Shown: piece by piece, positions 7,489 through 15,970 of the stretch
Position numbering within the stretch: position 1 is the stretch's first letter
Layout of the letters: every line of letters starts with the position of its first letter
DNA from: JAOSJL01 sp963704035
GTDB taxonomy: Bacteria; Actinomycetota; Acidimicrobiia; IMCC26256; JAOSJL01
Assembly (NCBI GenBank): GCA_963704035.1
Contig: CAVPGR010000004.1
Coordinates: forward strand, 682,001-746,000
DNA length: 64,000 bases
Reading direction: 5' to 3'
Translations under genes and position numbers: made by a program
The notes under the pieces: model-generated
The model's database searches: none
Seen by the model: only the letters and a program-made list of their open reading frames with translations
What the model was told of the DNA's origin: nothing

Positions 7489-8505
7489 ATGGCTGAACCC
7501 CACCCCCCGCCCCGGCGCCGTACCATGCCGGCCGGTCACGTGATCATCGTGGTCGTGGTCGGTCTCGTCGTGGCGTCCTTCCTCAACGCCGACTCCCTGA
7601 AGCGAACCGCCGAAACCCAACTGGAGCAGGACAGCCTCCGCCAGGACGTCGCCCTCGCCTTCGCCAAGCCCCTCGACGCGGTGTCGGGCTTCTTCCGGAT
7701 CACCTGGCCGCGGGATCGGCTCGACCAGGCACTCGGAAAGCGCCAGGGCGCCGGGTTCGAGGAGGCGTCTCCCGAGGATCTTCCCGACCCCACCGTGGTG
7801 AGCGGACCCATACTCGACGGTCCATCGACGACGCTTCCGCCACCCGAAGAAATCACGCCTGGCGACCCGCTGCGCGTGTGGATTGGTGGCGATTCACTCG
7901 CCGGTGAATACGGGATCGCTCTCTCACGTCGCCTCAACGACACGGGACGTGCGGAGACCAACCGGGCCGGCGACGTTGAGGTCTCGAGCGGGCTCTCCCG
8001 ACCCGACGTGTTCAACTGGCCGGCCCAGGCCGAGGCCGCCGGAGACCTGTTCGGAGCCGACGTGATGGTCTTCGTGTTCGGCCTCAACGACGACCAGGCC
8101 GTCGAGCTCCCCGGCGGCGGGAGCGCGCAGTTCGGCACGGAGGAGTGGATCGCCGAATACCGCCGGCGCGTCGGCGGGATGATGGACCAGCAGGTCGGCA
8201 ACGACCGCACGGTCGTATGGGTCGGTATCCCCCCGATCCGCGACAGCAGCAACCCTCGCAACGAGCGATACGACCTCATCAACACGATCGTGGAAGAGGA
8301 GGCCGCCCTGCGACCCGACGTGGTCTACATCGACTCGTGGGACATCGTCACCGACGAGAAGGGCAACTACGCCGACGTCATCGGCGACGGCTCGGGCGGT
8401 TCGGTGCGGTGCCGCACCCCCGACGGCATCCACCTGGAAACCGGCTGCGCCGGTTTCGTCGCCGACGAAACCATGAAGCGCCTCCGCGAGCACTACGCGC
8501 TGTGA
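7489..8505 (+). CDS. membrane-anchored SGNH/GDSL hydrolase-fold protein (DUF459-like)
   Basis: 338 residues: a cytoplasmic start, one membrane anchor (about residues 17-33, VIIVVVVGLVVASF), a Pro/Thr-rich linker, and an extracytoplasmic SGNH domain. Block I is WIGGDSLAGEYG (Ser nucleophile), block III-like is FGLNDDQ (Asn), and the C-terminal D-H pair is in TPDGIHLE. With the MBOAT gene just upstream it likely forms an AlgI/AlgX-style acetylation system for an exported sugar polymer. The polymer itself is not identifiable. Confidence 0.82.
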   Translation: MAEPHPPPRRRTMPAGHVIIVVVVGLVVASFLNADSLKRTAETQLEQDSLRQDVALAFAKPLDAVSGFFRITWPRDRLDQALGKRQGAGFEEASPEDLPDPTVVSGPILDGPSTTLPPPEEITPGDPLRVWIGGDSLAGEYGIALSRRLNDTGRAETNRAGDVEVSSGLSRPDVFNWPAQAEAAGDLFGADVMVFVFGLNDDQAVELPGGGSAQFGTEEWIAEYRRRVGGMMDQQVGNDRTVVWVGIPPIRDSSNPRNERYDLINTIVEEEAALRPDVVYIDSWDIVTDEKGNYADVIGDGSGGSVRCRTPDGIHLETGCAGFVADETMKRLREHYAL

Positions 8506-8567
8506 GGCAGGCGCTCTGATTCAGCGGTAGCCTCGTTTATCCGCGGGTTGCGGATTCAGGGGGGGCG

Positions 8568-9986
8568 ATGAGCGCGGAGCGGTTCGAGCGCCACATGAGC
8601 GACGCCGACGCGCTCCTGTGGAACATCGAGGCCGACCCGATCCTGCGATCCACGATCGTGACCGTCATGCTGCTCGACCGGTCCCCCGACTGGGAGCGCC
8701 TGATCGACAAGATCGATCGTGGGACGCGGCTCATCCCGCGACTGCGCCAACGTGTCGTCGACGCCCCGCTCAAGTTCGGACCCCCGCACTGGTCGGCCGA
8801 TCCGCATTTCGAGCTCGACTACCACCTGCGTCGCCTGCGTGCGCCCGAGCCCGGCGATCGCGCCATGCTGTTCGAGGTCGTGCGTCCGATCGCCATGGCC
8901 GGGTTCGACCGGTCCCGGCCACTGTGGGAGTTCACGCTGGTCGAAGGTCTGGACGACGGTGGTGCGGCACTCGTGGTGAAGGTCCACCACTCCATCACCG
9001 ATGGCGTCGGGGGAATCCGTCTCGCCATGATGCTGTTCGATCTGGAACGCGAGCCGAACATTGTCGAACCGATGCCACCCCTTCCGGTATCCGAAAACGA
9101 GGCGGTCATCGACCGCTTCTGGGACTGGGTGGCGATCAACAACCACCGGCTCTTCGACCTCGGTCGCGAGGCGATCAGCACCACCGCGTCGGGCATGCGG
9201 CGAGCGGTCACCGACCCGGTCGGCGCTGTGTCGGAGATCGGTCGCAACGTCAGCTCCTATGCCCGGATGCTGAAGCCGGCGAACACGCCGATGTCGCCGA
9301 TCATGCGGGGGCGGTCACTCGGCCGGCATGTCAACGCCTTCGAGTTCGCGCTCGACGACTTCAAGCGCGCGGCCAAGGATGTCGGGGGGACGCTGAACGA
9401 CGCCTTCGTGGCGGGCATCGGTCTCGGCCTCGAGCGCTACCACCGCGACCACGGCGTGCCGGTCGAAGACCTACGGATCACGTTGCCGATCAACCTCCGC
9501 GAGGACGACTCCGCAGGCGGGAACCACTTCACGCCGGCCCGGTTCGCGATCCCCGTCGGCATCGGCAGCCGCGAGCGACTCATCGTACGGATCGGCGAGC
9601 TCGTCGATCAGTGGCGCCACGAACCGGCCGTGGCGGCCAGCGACAGAATGGCGGCGCTGCTCAACCACCTCCCGTCGCCGGCCACGACGCTCCTCTTCGG
9701 TTCCATGCTGAAGGGCGCCGACTTCGTGGCGAGCAATGTTCCCGGTATCTCGTTCGACGTGTATCTCGCGGGTGCCCGCCTCGAACGGAACTACGCGTTT
9801 GCTCCCCTGTCGGGAACGAGTGCCGCCGTGACACTCATGTCGCACCGCGACCTCTGCTGCATCGGGATCCAGACCGACGACGCCGCCATCCCTGATCCGG
9901 CGCACTTCGCGGAGTGCGTGCGTGCCGGCATGGCCGAGGTGTTGGAGGGGGGCGTCGGAGAGGGAACTGCACTCGGCGACTGTTAG
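8568..9986 (+). CDS. wax ester synthase/diacylglycerol acyltransferase (WS/DGAT)
   Basis: Bifunctional acyltransferase that esterifies fatty alcohols or diacylglycerol with acyl-CoA for storage lipid. 472 residues, normal for the family. The catalytic HHxxxDG motif is KVHHSITDGVGG (about residue 140). PLWEFTLVEGL, the NDAFVAGIGLGLERY segment, TLPINLREDD and SNVPGI near the C-terminus are further family blocks. The start at 8568 follows a G-rich tract; an internal ATG nine codons later (MSDADALLWN) is an equally plausible start. A second WS/DGAT lies at 40.4-41.8 kb. Confidence 0.94.
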   Translation: MSAERFERHMSDADALLWNIEADPILRSTIVTVMLLDRSPDWERLIDKIDRGTRLIPRLRQRVVDAPLKFGPPHWSADPHFELDYHLRRLRAPEPGDRAMLFEVVRPIAMAGFDRSRPLWEFTLVEGLDDGGAALVVKVHHSITDGVGGIRLAMMLFDLEREPNIVEPMPPLPVSENEAVIDRFWDWVAINNHRLFDLGREAISTTASGMRRAVTDPVGAVSEIGRNVSSYARMLKPANTPMSPIMRGRSLGRHVNAFEFALDDFKRAAKDVGGTLNDAFVAGIGLGLERYHRDHGVPVEDLRITLPINLREDDSAGGNHFTPARFAIPVGIGSRERLIVRIGELVDQWRHEPAVAASDRMAALLNHLPSPATTLLFGSMLKGADFVASNVPGISFDVYLAGARLERNYAFAPLSGTSAAVTLMSHRDLCCIGIQTDDAAIPDPAHFAECVRAGMAEVLEGGVGEGTALGDC

Positions 9987-9997
9987 CTTCGGTCGCC

Positions 9998-11131
9998 ATG
10001 ACGAGTCGCGATTCGATGCCCGACATCACCATTCCGGCCGACCTGCTCCCGGCCGACGGGCGCTTCGGCTCCGGGCCCTCGAAGATCCGTATGGCGGCGG
10101 TGGAGGCTCTCGCCGACACCGGTTCCGGGTACCTCGGGACGAGCCACCGCAAGGAGGGCGTGCGCTCCGTCGTGCGCCGTGTGCGGGAAGGCCTCTCCAG
10201 GTTGTTCGCCCTCCCCGAAGGCTACGAGGTGGTTCTCGGCAATGGCGGTGCCACGACGTTCTGGGACGCGGCGGCCCTCGGTCTCATCATGGAGCAAAGC
10301 CAGCATCTGTGTTTCGGAGAGTTTTCCTCCAAGTTCGCTGCGGTCGTGGAGGGCGCACCCCACATCCAGGATCCGCAGCGGATCGTCTCCGAGCCGGGGA
10401 CACATCCCGAGGCGACGGCCGATCCGACGGTCGACGTGTACGCACTCACGCAGAACGAGACGTCCACCGGCGTCGCCGCGCCGATCCGACGTCCGGAGCG
10501 CAGCAGCGGCCTCGTAGCTGTCGACGCCACCTCGGCGGCGGGTGGGATGCGCGTCGACCCCGAGGAATACGACGTCTACTACTTCGCACCGCAGAAGTGT
10601 TTCGCCTCCGACGGCGGCCTCTGGCTCGCTATCTGTTCGCCCGCGGCGATCGGGCGCATCGAGCAGTTGAGCACCACCGACCGCTGGCAACCTCCGTCGA
10701 TCAGCCTCGCCACCGCCCTCGACAACTCGCGCCGTGACCAGACCTACAACACACCGGCGCTCGCCACGCTGTTTCTCCTCGCGGAACAGCTCGACTGGAT
10801 GCTCGACAACGGAGGCCTGGAATGGGCGGCTCGCCGCTGCGAGGCGTCGTCGTCGGCACTGTACGAATGGGCGGAGTCGCACAAGGCCGCACAGCCGTTC
10901 GTCGACGACCCGGCGAGTCGCAGCCCGGTCAACGTCACCATCGACTTCGACGACTGGATCGACGCGGCGACCATCGCCGCCGTCCTGCGCGAGAACGGCA
11001 TCCTCGACACGGAGCCCTACCGCAAGCTGGGACGAAACCAGCTGAGGATCGCGTGCTACCCGGCTATCGAACCCGACGACATCACGGCGCTCACCCGATG
11101 CGTCGATCACGTCATCGAGCGTCTGAGCTGA
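9998..11131 (+). CDS. serC: phosphoserine aminotransferase
   Basis: PLP-dependent aminotransferase that makes 3-phosphoserine from 3-phosphohydroxypyruvate in serine synthesis. About 377 residues, with the divergent actinobacterial SerC pattern: PADGRFGSGPSKIR, GYLGTSHRK, LGNGGATTFWDAA, LTQNETSTGV, VDATSAAGG, and YFAPQKCFASDGG with the PLP-binding Lys. The C-terminal substrate Arg lies in RKLGRNQLRIACYPAIEPDD. The start at 9998 was chosen over an open frame extending to 9914 inside the WS/DGAT gene; an internal ATG at 10016 is also possible. Confidence 0.95.
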   Translation: MTSRDSMPDITIPADLLPADGRFGSGPSKIRMAAVEALADTGSGYLGTSHRKEGVRSVVRRVREGLSRLFALPEGYEVVLGNGGATTFWDAAALGLIMEQSQHLCFGEFSSKFAAVVEGAPHIQDPQRIVSEPGTHPEATADPTVDVYALTQNETSTGVAAPIRRPERSSGLVAVDATSAAGGMRVDPEEYDVYYFAPQKCFASDGGLWLAICSPAAIGRIEQLSTTDRWQPPSISLATALDNSRRDQTYNTPALATLFLLAEQLDWMLDNGGLEWAARRCEASSSALYEWAESHKAAQPFVDDPASRSPVNVTIDFDDWIDAATIAAVLRENGILDTEPYRKLGRNQLRIACYPAIEPDDITALTRCVDHVIERLS

Positions 11132-11146
11132 GATGGACGTGACGCC

Positions 11147-11620
11147 GTGAAGCCCAAGAATGCGGTCCGCCTCGACCGGACACTCGGCCCGTGGCTCGTC
11201 TACCCCCTGCACGGCTGGGTGTACCGGGTCACCGATGGCCGAATCGGTCACCGCTCGGGGGTGGGCCCCATCCTCCTGCTCAGCACGACCGGCCGGCGCA
11301 CGGGCAAGACCCGCGTCAAGCCTCTGCTCTACATGCCCCATGGCGACTCGTTCGTCGTGGCCGCCAGCAACGCCGGTCGCGACAAACCGCCGGACTGGTT
11401 TCTCAACCTGCAGGCCGAACCTTCCGCCGCGGTCCAGGTGGGCAGGGAGAAGGCCTCGGTTCGGGCCCGGTTCGTCAGACGCTCCGAGGACCCACACCTC
11501 TGGGCTCTGCTCGACGGCCACTACGCGGGCTTTTCGCACTACCAGACGCTGACCGACCGGGAGATCATCGCGGTCGTCCTCGAGAGGGACGGTGCACAAG
11601 CCGGGAACGATCGCGCCTGA
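11147..11620 (+). CDS. deazaflavin (F420)-dependent nitroreductase-family protein
   Basis: 157 residues of the split beta-barrel F420H2-dependent family that includes mycobacterial Ddn. Typical segments are LLLSTTGRRTGKTRVKPLLY, FVVAASNAGRDKPPDWFLNL and AEPSAAVQVGRE. It probably uses reduced F420 to reduce a quinone-like or xenobiotic substrate; which one is unknown. It starts with GTG 15 bp after serC. Confidence 0.9.
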   Translation: MKPKNAVRLDRTLGPWLVYPLHGWVYRVTDGRIGHRSGVGPILLLSTTGRRTGKTRVKPLLYMPHGDSFVVAASNAGRDKPPDWFLNLQAEPSAAVQVGREKASVRARFVRRSEDPHLWALLDGHYAGFSHYQTLTDREIIAVVLERDGAQAGNDRA

Positions 11621-11672
11621 GCAGGTGTTCACCCCGACACACGATCCGTTCTCGTGAGCGAGGGAGCAGGCG

Positions 11673-12164
11673 ATGACCGACGACCGCAGTTCCGCCGAGA
11701 CGACGTCCGATAAGGCCGCGTTCGCCGCCGGCTGCTTCTGGGGTGTCGAGATGGCCTTTCGGGAGCTCCCGGGTGTCATCGACACCCGTGTCGGCTACCA
11801 GGGTGGCGACATGGAGAAGCCGAGCTACGAGGCGGTCTGCTCCGGCACCACCGGCCACGCCGAGACCGTGGAGGTCGTCTTCGACCCGTCGGTCGTCACC
11901 TACGAGACGTTGCTCGACACGTTCTTCGCCAACCACGACCCCACACAGGTGAACCGTCAGGGTCCCGACGTGGGGACGCAGTACCGGTCGGTGATCTTCG
12001 CCCACACCGACGAGCAGGAGGAGGCGGCACGAGCCGGAAAGGACGCTCTCGACGCAACCGGTCGCTTCAGCCGTCCCGTCGCCACCGACATCGTCCGCGC
12101 CCCGGAGTTCTGGGAGGCCGAGGACTACCACCAGCAGTACCTCGAGAAGCGCGGCCGGCGCTAG
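11673..12164 (+). CDS. msrA: peptide-methionine (S)-S-oxide reductase
   Basis: Repairs methionine-S-sulfoxide in oxidised proteins using thioredoxin. 163 residues. The catalytic motif GCFWG has Cys at residue 21, followed by YQGGDMEKPSYEAVCSGTTGHAE and FFANHDPTQVNRQGPDVGTQYRS, the most conserved MsrA blocks, and EDYHQQYL near the C-terminus. The usual C-terminal resolving cysteines are absent, so recycling may use a shorter disulfide route. It converges on the AidB-like gene. Confidence 0.96.
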   Translation: MTDDRSSAETTSDKAAFAAGCFWGVEMAFRELPGVIDTRVGYQGGDMEKPSYEAVCSGTTGHAETVEVVFDPSVVTYETLLDTFFANHDPTQVNRQGPDVGTQYRSVIFAHTDEQEEAARAGKDALDATGRFSRPVATDIVRAPEFWEAEDYHQQYLEKRGRR

Positions 12165-12168
12165 TTCC

Positions 12169-12242
12169 CTTGCCTCGCCTCGGGTCCCTTGCCTCGCCTC
12201 GGGCGGCGCAGGATACCTGCGCCGCTCACCCTCGCCTCGGGT
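12169..12242. repeat. dispersed GC-rich hairpin element, copy 1
   Basis: It fills the msrA/AidB-like intergenic gap. Two direct copies of CCTTGCCTCGCCTCGGG are followed by a hairpin with arms GCGGCGCAGG and CCTGCGCCGC (12203-12225) around an ATA loop, then by CCCTCGCCTCGGG. A closely related element lies at 35501-35559. The hairpin sits between convergent genes and may terminate both. Confidence 0.8.
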
Positions 12243-12243
12243 C

Positions 12244-13914
12244 TTACGCCGGTTGCGGGGCCGCCCTCTCCACGATCGTGGCCGTGTCGACCCCGGCCGG
12301 CAACGTCCCGAAGGCCACGCCCGCGTCCCGCTCGAGTCGCGAGGCGCAGAACGCGTCGGACACCGCAGCCGGCGCGTGGCGGATCAGCAGTGACGCCTGG
12401 AAGCACAGCGCGAGCCGTTCGACGAGACGCCGGGCACCGGCGTCGGGGGTGCTCTCCCCGCCGAGCTCCTTGATCTCGGTGCGCACCGACTCCACAGCGG
12501 TGTCGTAGCGGCTGTCGGCGCCTGCCGCGGCGTCGAGCTCGTCGAGGAACACGGCGACGCTCTCGGGTGAACGGCGTATCGCCCTCAACACATCGAGACA
12601 GATGACGTTGCCCGAGCCCTCCCACACGCCGTTGACCGGACTCTGGCGGAAGCTACGGGGCATACCCGATTCCTCGACGTAACCGTTACCGCCCAGGCAC
12701 TCGAGTGCCTCGGCGGCGTGGGTGGGCGCCCGCTTGCAGGTCCAGTACTTCACGACGGGGGTGGCGAGGCGTGCCAGAAGCAGCTCACGTTCGTCGACGT
12801 CGGCCTCCCCGGCGCCGGTCCCGCCCCGGTCGTAGGCGCCCGCGAGGCGCAGCGCCGCCGATGTGGCGGCCTCCGATTCGAGCGCGAGATCCGCCAGAAC
12901 GTTGACCATCAGGGGTTGGTCGGCCAGGAGGGCGCCGAAGGCGCTGCGGTGCGTTGCGTGGTGGATCGCGCGAGCGGTCCCGTGTCGCATGATCGCCGCC
13001 GAGCCCAACGAGCAGTCGAGCCGTGTGCGGTTGACCATCTCGATGATCGTCGCCACGCCACGGCCCTCGTCGCCGACCGGCCAGGCGAGCGACCGGTCGA
13101 ACTCGATCTCGCTCGACGCGTTCGAGCGGTCCCCGAGCTTGTCCTTCAGGCGTTGGATGCGAAAGACGTTCGGGGTCCCATCGGGAAGCACGCGCGGTAG
13201 GAGGAAGCACGACAAGCCGCCGGGCGCCCGCGCGAGCGTGAGGAACGCGTCGGACATCGGCGCCGAGCAGAACCACTTGTGGCCGGTGAGGGCGAACGAT
13301 CCGCCGTCGAGTGGCTCGGCCAGAGTGGTGTTGGCGCGCAGGTCGGAGCCGCCCTGCTTCTCCGTCATCGCCATGCCGCAGGTGACACCCGACTTGGCGG
13401 CCAGCGGGGCGGGCACCGGGTCGTAGTCGCGGGAAGCGAGCTTGGGCTCCCAATCGGCGGCGAGGTCGCGCGCGTGACGCAGTGGTGGCACGACCGAGTA
13501 GGTCATCGAGATCGGACACGTGTGACCGGCGTCGACCGTCGACCAGACGATCATCTTCGCGGCACGCTCGACATGGGAGCCCGGTGTGGAATCCGCCCAG
13601 GGCGCAGCGTGGAGACCGTGACCGATCGCGGTACGCATGAGCTCGTGGTACGCAGGGTGGTAGTCGACGACGTCGACGCGGTGCCCGAAGCGGTCGTGTG
13701 TGCGAAGAACCGGAGGGTTGGCGTTGGCTTCGTCTCCCCATCGCTGCGCCGCGACCGATCCGGCCATGGATCCGAGTTCGCGCAGATCGGAATCCGAGCG
13801 CCCCGGGGCCTCGCGCACGAAGGCCTCCTTCAACACGACGTCCTGGGTGAAGACGTTGTGGCCCTCGTACGGCGGAGGCTGGTTGGTGACCTCGTGGGTG
13901 GTGCCGCTCTCCAC
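12244..13914 (-). CDS. acyl-CoA dehydrogenase, AidB-like
   Basis: FAD-linked acyl-CoA dehydrogenase-fold protein of 556 residues. It is closest to AidB (DNA-alkylation-inducible) in its blocks: N-terminal NQPPPYEGHNVFTQDVVLKE, MAMTEKQGGSDLRAN, TGHKWFCSAPMSDAFL, IQRLKDKLGDRSNASSEIEF and CLGGNGYVEESGMPR. AidB binds DNA in E. coli; whether this one does is unknown. It stands alone, convergent with msrA and followed upstream by an esterase gene on the same strand. Confidence 0.93.
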   Translation of the reverse strand: MESGTTHEVTNQPPPYEGHNVFTQDVVLKEAFVREAPGRSDSDLRELGSMAGSVAAQRWGDEANANPPVLRTHDRFGHRVDVVDYHPAYHELMRTAIGHGLHAAPWADSTPGSHVERAAKMIVWSTVDAGHTCPISMTYSVVPPLRHARDLAADWEPKLASRDYDPVPAPLAAKSGVTCGMAMTEKQGGSDLRANTTLAEPLDGGSFALTGHKWFCSAPMSDAFLTLARAPGGLSCFLLPRVLPDGTPNVFRIQRLKDKLGDRSNASSEIEFDRSLAWPVGDEGRGVATIIEMVNRTRLDCSLGSAAIMRHGTARAIHHATHRSAFGALLADQPLMVNVLADLALESEAATSAALRLAGAYDRGGTGAGEADVDERELLLARLATPVVKYWTCKRAPTHAAEALECLGGNGYVEESGMPRSFRQSPVNGVWEGSGNVICLDVLRAIRRSPESVAVFLDELDAAAGADSRYDTAVESVRTEIKELGGESTPDAGARRLVERLALCFQASLLIRHAPAAVSDAFCASRLERDAGVAFGTLPAGVDTATIVERAAPQPA

Positions 13915-13935
13915 GGTCCCCAGCGTAGCGGCGGC

Positions 13936-14967
13936 CTAGCCCGTGGGTGCAGAGTGGGCGTCGAAGAAGTCGAGGATCTCGTCGGTGGCGATGATGGACG
14001 TCGTCTGGCCTTCGGCGTCCACGGGTTCGTCGTAGTACGTCGTGAAGCCCGGCCAGGTGTGCCCACCGCCCACGACCGTGTAGAGAACGACGTCGGTGCC
14101 GTCGGTGCAATTCTCCCAGGTGCGGACCTCGACGTCGTCGAAGGGCCTCTCCACCGTCGCGGTGTCGTCGCACCCGCCGACGGCGGCGAGCTCGTTCATG
14201 CGCTCCTCCACGCCGGGGTTCCCGAGATCGAAACCGGCGACGTTGCCACCCGCGTAGTCGACGGCGTCGTCGACATCACCGTGAAACGCGACCGTGGACA
14301 CGGGGCCCGGGGCGGGGCAGACGTTCGTCATGTTGACCCCGGCCACCGGAGCGGCGGCGGCGAACCTACTGTCCGGGTCACACGCCAGAGCCATGGTCAT
14401 GCCCGCCCCGTTGGATAGTCCGCTGACGAAGAGGCGGCCGGGGTCGATGCAGAGCTCGTCCTCGACCGACGCGACGAGCTGTTCGATGAAGCCGGTGTCG
14501 TCGTCGGCGTCGAGCGCAGTGTCTCCCTGTGACGTCGCCGCCGCCATGTTCCAAAAGAGCGCTTCCTCGAGCGCGCCGTTCTCGCCCACGGGCAATGCGA
14601 CGGGAAGGGCCTGAGGTGTCACCACGACGTAGCCGCGGTCACCGGCCCTGTGAGGAAAGTCCGAGACAGCATCCTGCTCGTCAATGGTCGAGGACAAGCC
14701 GTGCAGGTTCACGATCATCGGCACCTCGGCCTCGCCGGTGTAACCGTCGGGAACCGAGAGGGCGTAATCCCTTTCGGTCCCGCCGTGGTCGAAGACCCGG
14801 TCGTCGGTTCCCGGGTTGGCCGGACGCGCCGGGTCACAGTCGGCGGGCACCGGCTCGCCGGAGCTTTCGTCGCCCCCGGGCGAACTGTTCGAGGAACCGG
14901 AGGAGCACGCGCCGATCAACAACACGAAGGCCGCGGCGACGATCGAGGTCCGGATCGTACGCGGCAT
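13936..14967 (-). CDS. secreted LpqC-like esterase lipoprotein (PHB depolymerase/feruloyl-esterase type)
   Basis: About 343 residues. The signal peptide ends in a lipobox (LLIGACSS), so the protein is probably lipid-anchored outside the membrane. The alpha/beta-hydrolase domain shows MIVNLHGLSS (oxyanion strand), GLSNGAGMTMALAC (nucleophile elbow) and GGGHTWPG (catalytic His), as in LpqC/polyhydroxybutyrate-depolymerase-like esterases. The start MPRTIRTS at 14967 is preferred. Two further in-frame ATGs at 14982 and 14997 come from a 15-bp tandem repeat reaching the tRNA-Ala gene. No Shine-Dalgarno is visible. Confidence 0.83.
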   Translation of the reverse strand: MPRTIRTSIVAAAFVLLIGACSSGSSNSSPGGDESSGEPVPADCDPARPANPGTDDRVFDHGGTERDYALSVPDGYTGEAEVPMIVNLHGLSSTIDEQDAVSDFPHRAGDRGYVVVTPQALPVALPVGENGALEEALFWNMAAATSQGDTALDADDDTGFIEQLVASVEDELCIDPGRLFVSGLSNGAGMTMALACDPDSRFAAAAPVAGVNMTNVCPAPGPVSTVAFHGDVDDAVDYAGGNVAGFDLGNPGVEERMNELAAVGGCDDTATVERPFDDVEVRTWENCTDGTDVVLYTVVGGGHTWPGFTTYYDEPVDAEGQTTSIIATDEILDFFDAHSAPTG

Positions 14968-15005
14968 CGTGGAGGGCGGCATCGTGGAGGGCGGCATCGT
15001 GGAGG
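14961..15005 (-). repeat. three 15-bp tandem repeats joining tRNA-Ala 3' end to the esterase start
   Basis: GCGGCATCGTGGAGG is present three times without interruption. The copy at 14991-15005 includes the last six bases of the tRNA (15000-15005). On the minus strand each unit supplies an ATG, producing the reiterated MPPST codons before the esterase signal peptide. Confidence 0.9.
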
Positions 15006-15072
15006 TGAGCGGACTCGAACCGCCGGCCTCCTCGTTGCGAACGAGGCGCTCTCCCGACTGAGCTACACCCCC
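15000..15072 (-). tRNA. tRNA-Ala (anticodon CGC)
   Basis: A 73-nt cloverleaf on the minus strand. Acceptor arms GGGGGTG (15066-15072) and CACCTCC (15001-15007) pair over 7 bp with one G-U; the discriminator A is at 15000. The D-arm is GCTC..GAGC, the anticodon stem-loop is CCTCG-TTCGCAA-CGAGG with CGC at positions 34-36 (reads GCG, Ala), and the T-arm contains GGTTCGAGTCC. CCA is not encoded. The nearest downstream ATG lies only 3 nt past the 3' end. Confidence 0.95.
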
Positions 15073-15169
15073 GAAGGGAGTGTCACGCTACCACCGCGAC
15101 GAGCCGATTCTCCGGTGTGACCAGCGCGTCGGAACAACCCCGCCAGGACGAACCGTCAGAACGAACGCT

Positions 15170-15703
15170 TCAGGACGATGACGCGGTGCGTTCCAACACA
15201 CGCGGCGCAGGATGCTCGTGCACCGTGACGCCGGCGAACGGCGCGGGACGCGCGGGACGACGGGTCGGCAGGCGGTGAACCTTGGCGCGCCTCTCGGCGG
15301 ACGCCTGCTTGATCTGGAGCAGCATCACGACGTAGACGCCGAGTGCGACGAGAGCGACGAGCGGCAGGAGCCACGCGAGGCCTCCCACCACGAATGCGAG
15401 AAGGACCGTGGCCGCCACAGCTCCACCGAGTCCGATCAGCACGTCGCGGCGACGCTTCTGGACCGGCGTCATCTCCGACCCGGTCGGCCGCGTGCGCGGG
15501 GACAGCGGCGCCGACAGGGAAGTCCCGATCGAGGCGGGGCCACCCGACGGCTGCCCGTTGGTGCGACCGAGGCTGCCGAGCTTCTTGCTGAAGTTGCCGA
15601 TCGAGTTCCCGCCGCGGTGCTCGTGGCGAGCCCGCAGCAGAGGTGGCACGAGAACGGCCACCCACAGGCCAACGAGGATCAGGATGATGAGGATGGTGCC
15701 CAC
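15170..15703 (-). CDS. SepX/GlpR-like membrane protein
   Basis: About 177 residues. An N-terminal membrane segment (VGTILIILILVGLWVAVLV) is followed by PLLRARHEHRGG, a Ser/Pro-rich linker, RRRDVLIGLGGAVAATVLLA and a second hydrophobic pair (LAWLLPLVALVALGVYVVML), then KQASAERRAKVHRLP and a basic tail. This layout matches SepX/GlpR, a divisome-associated membrane protein of Actinomycetota. In mycobacteria its gene follows galU-moeA-rimJ, and galU and moeA lie nearby here. The GTG at 15703 directly precedes the first membrane segment (AGGAG upstream but close); an ATG at 15781 is an alternative. The identification rests on layout and context. Confidence 0.6.
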   Translation of the reverse strand: MGTILIILILVGLWVAVLVPPLLRARHEHRGGNSIGNFSKKLGSLGRTNGQPSGGPASIGTSLSAPLSPRTRPTGSEMTPVQKRRRDVLIGLGGAVAATVLLAFVVGGLAWLLPLVALVALGVYVVMLLQIKQASAERRAKVHRLPTRRPARPAPFAGVTVHEHPAPRVLERTASSS

Positions 15704-15829
15704 AGCTCCTAGACCGCCTTCAGTGTCGCGGAACGTAACAAGACGAAGAGGCCAGGCGGTGGATGTCCGCCGGCCGATCAAAGCCCATCCAACCGGGGTG
15801 GCGGCTCGGAGTCAACTCGCGCGCTCCGA

Positions 15830-15845
15830 TGTGACACCTGTCACA
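15830..15845. promoter_or_regulatory. perfect CRP/GlxR-type operator
   Basis: TGTGACACCTGTCACA is a 16-bp perfect inverted repeat and an exact TGTGA-N6-TCACA match, the recognition site of CRP-family regulators including actinobacterial Crp and GlxR. It lies 49-142 bp upstream of the SepX-like start, depending on the start chosen, in the 189-bp gap behind moaC. The rest of that gap shows no other recognised feature. Confidence 0.65.
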
Positions 15846-15970
15846 CGGTCTCCGGAAACGCTCTGCGCGGTCGCTGCTGCTCGGCGTCATCCGCGGTAAG
15901 GGAACCCGGGCCGGGCCGACGCGCCGTGGGCGGCCGAACGCGGCCCCGGTGCACGCCGCCGCGAAACGGC

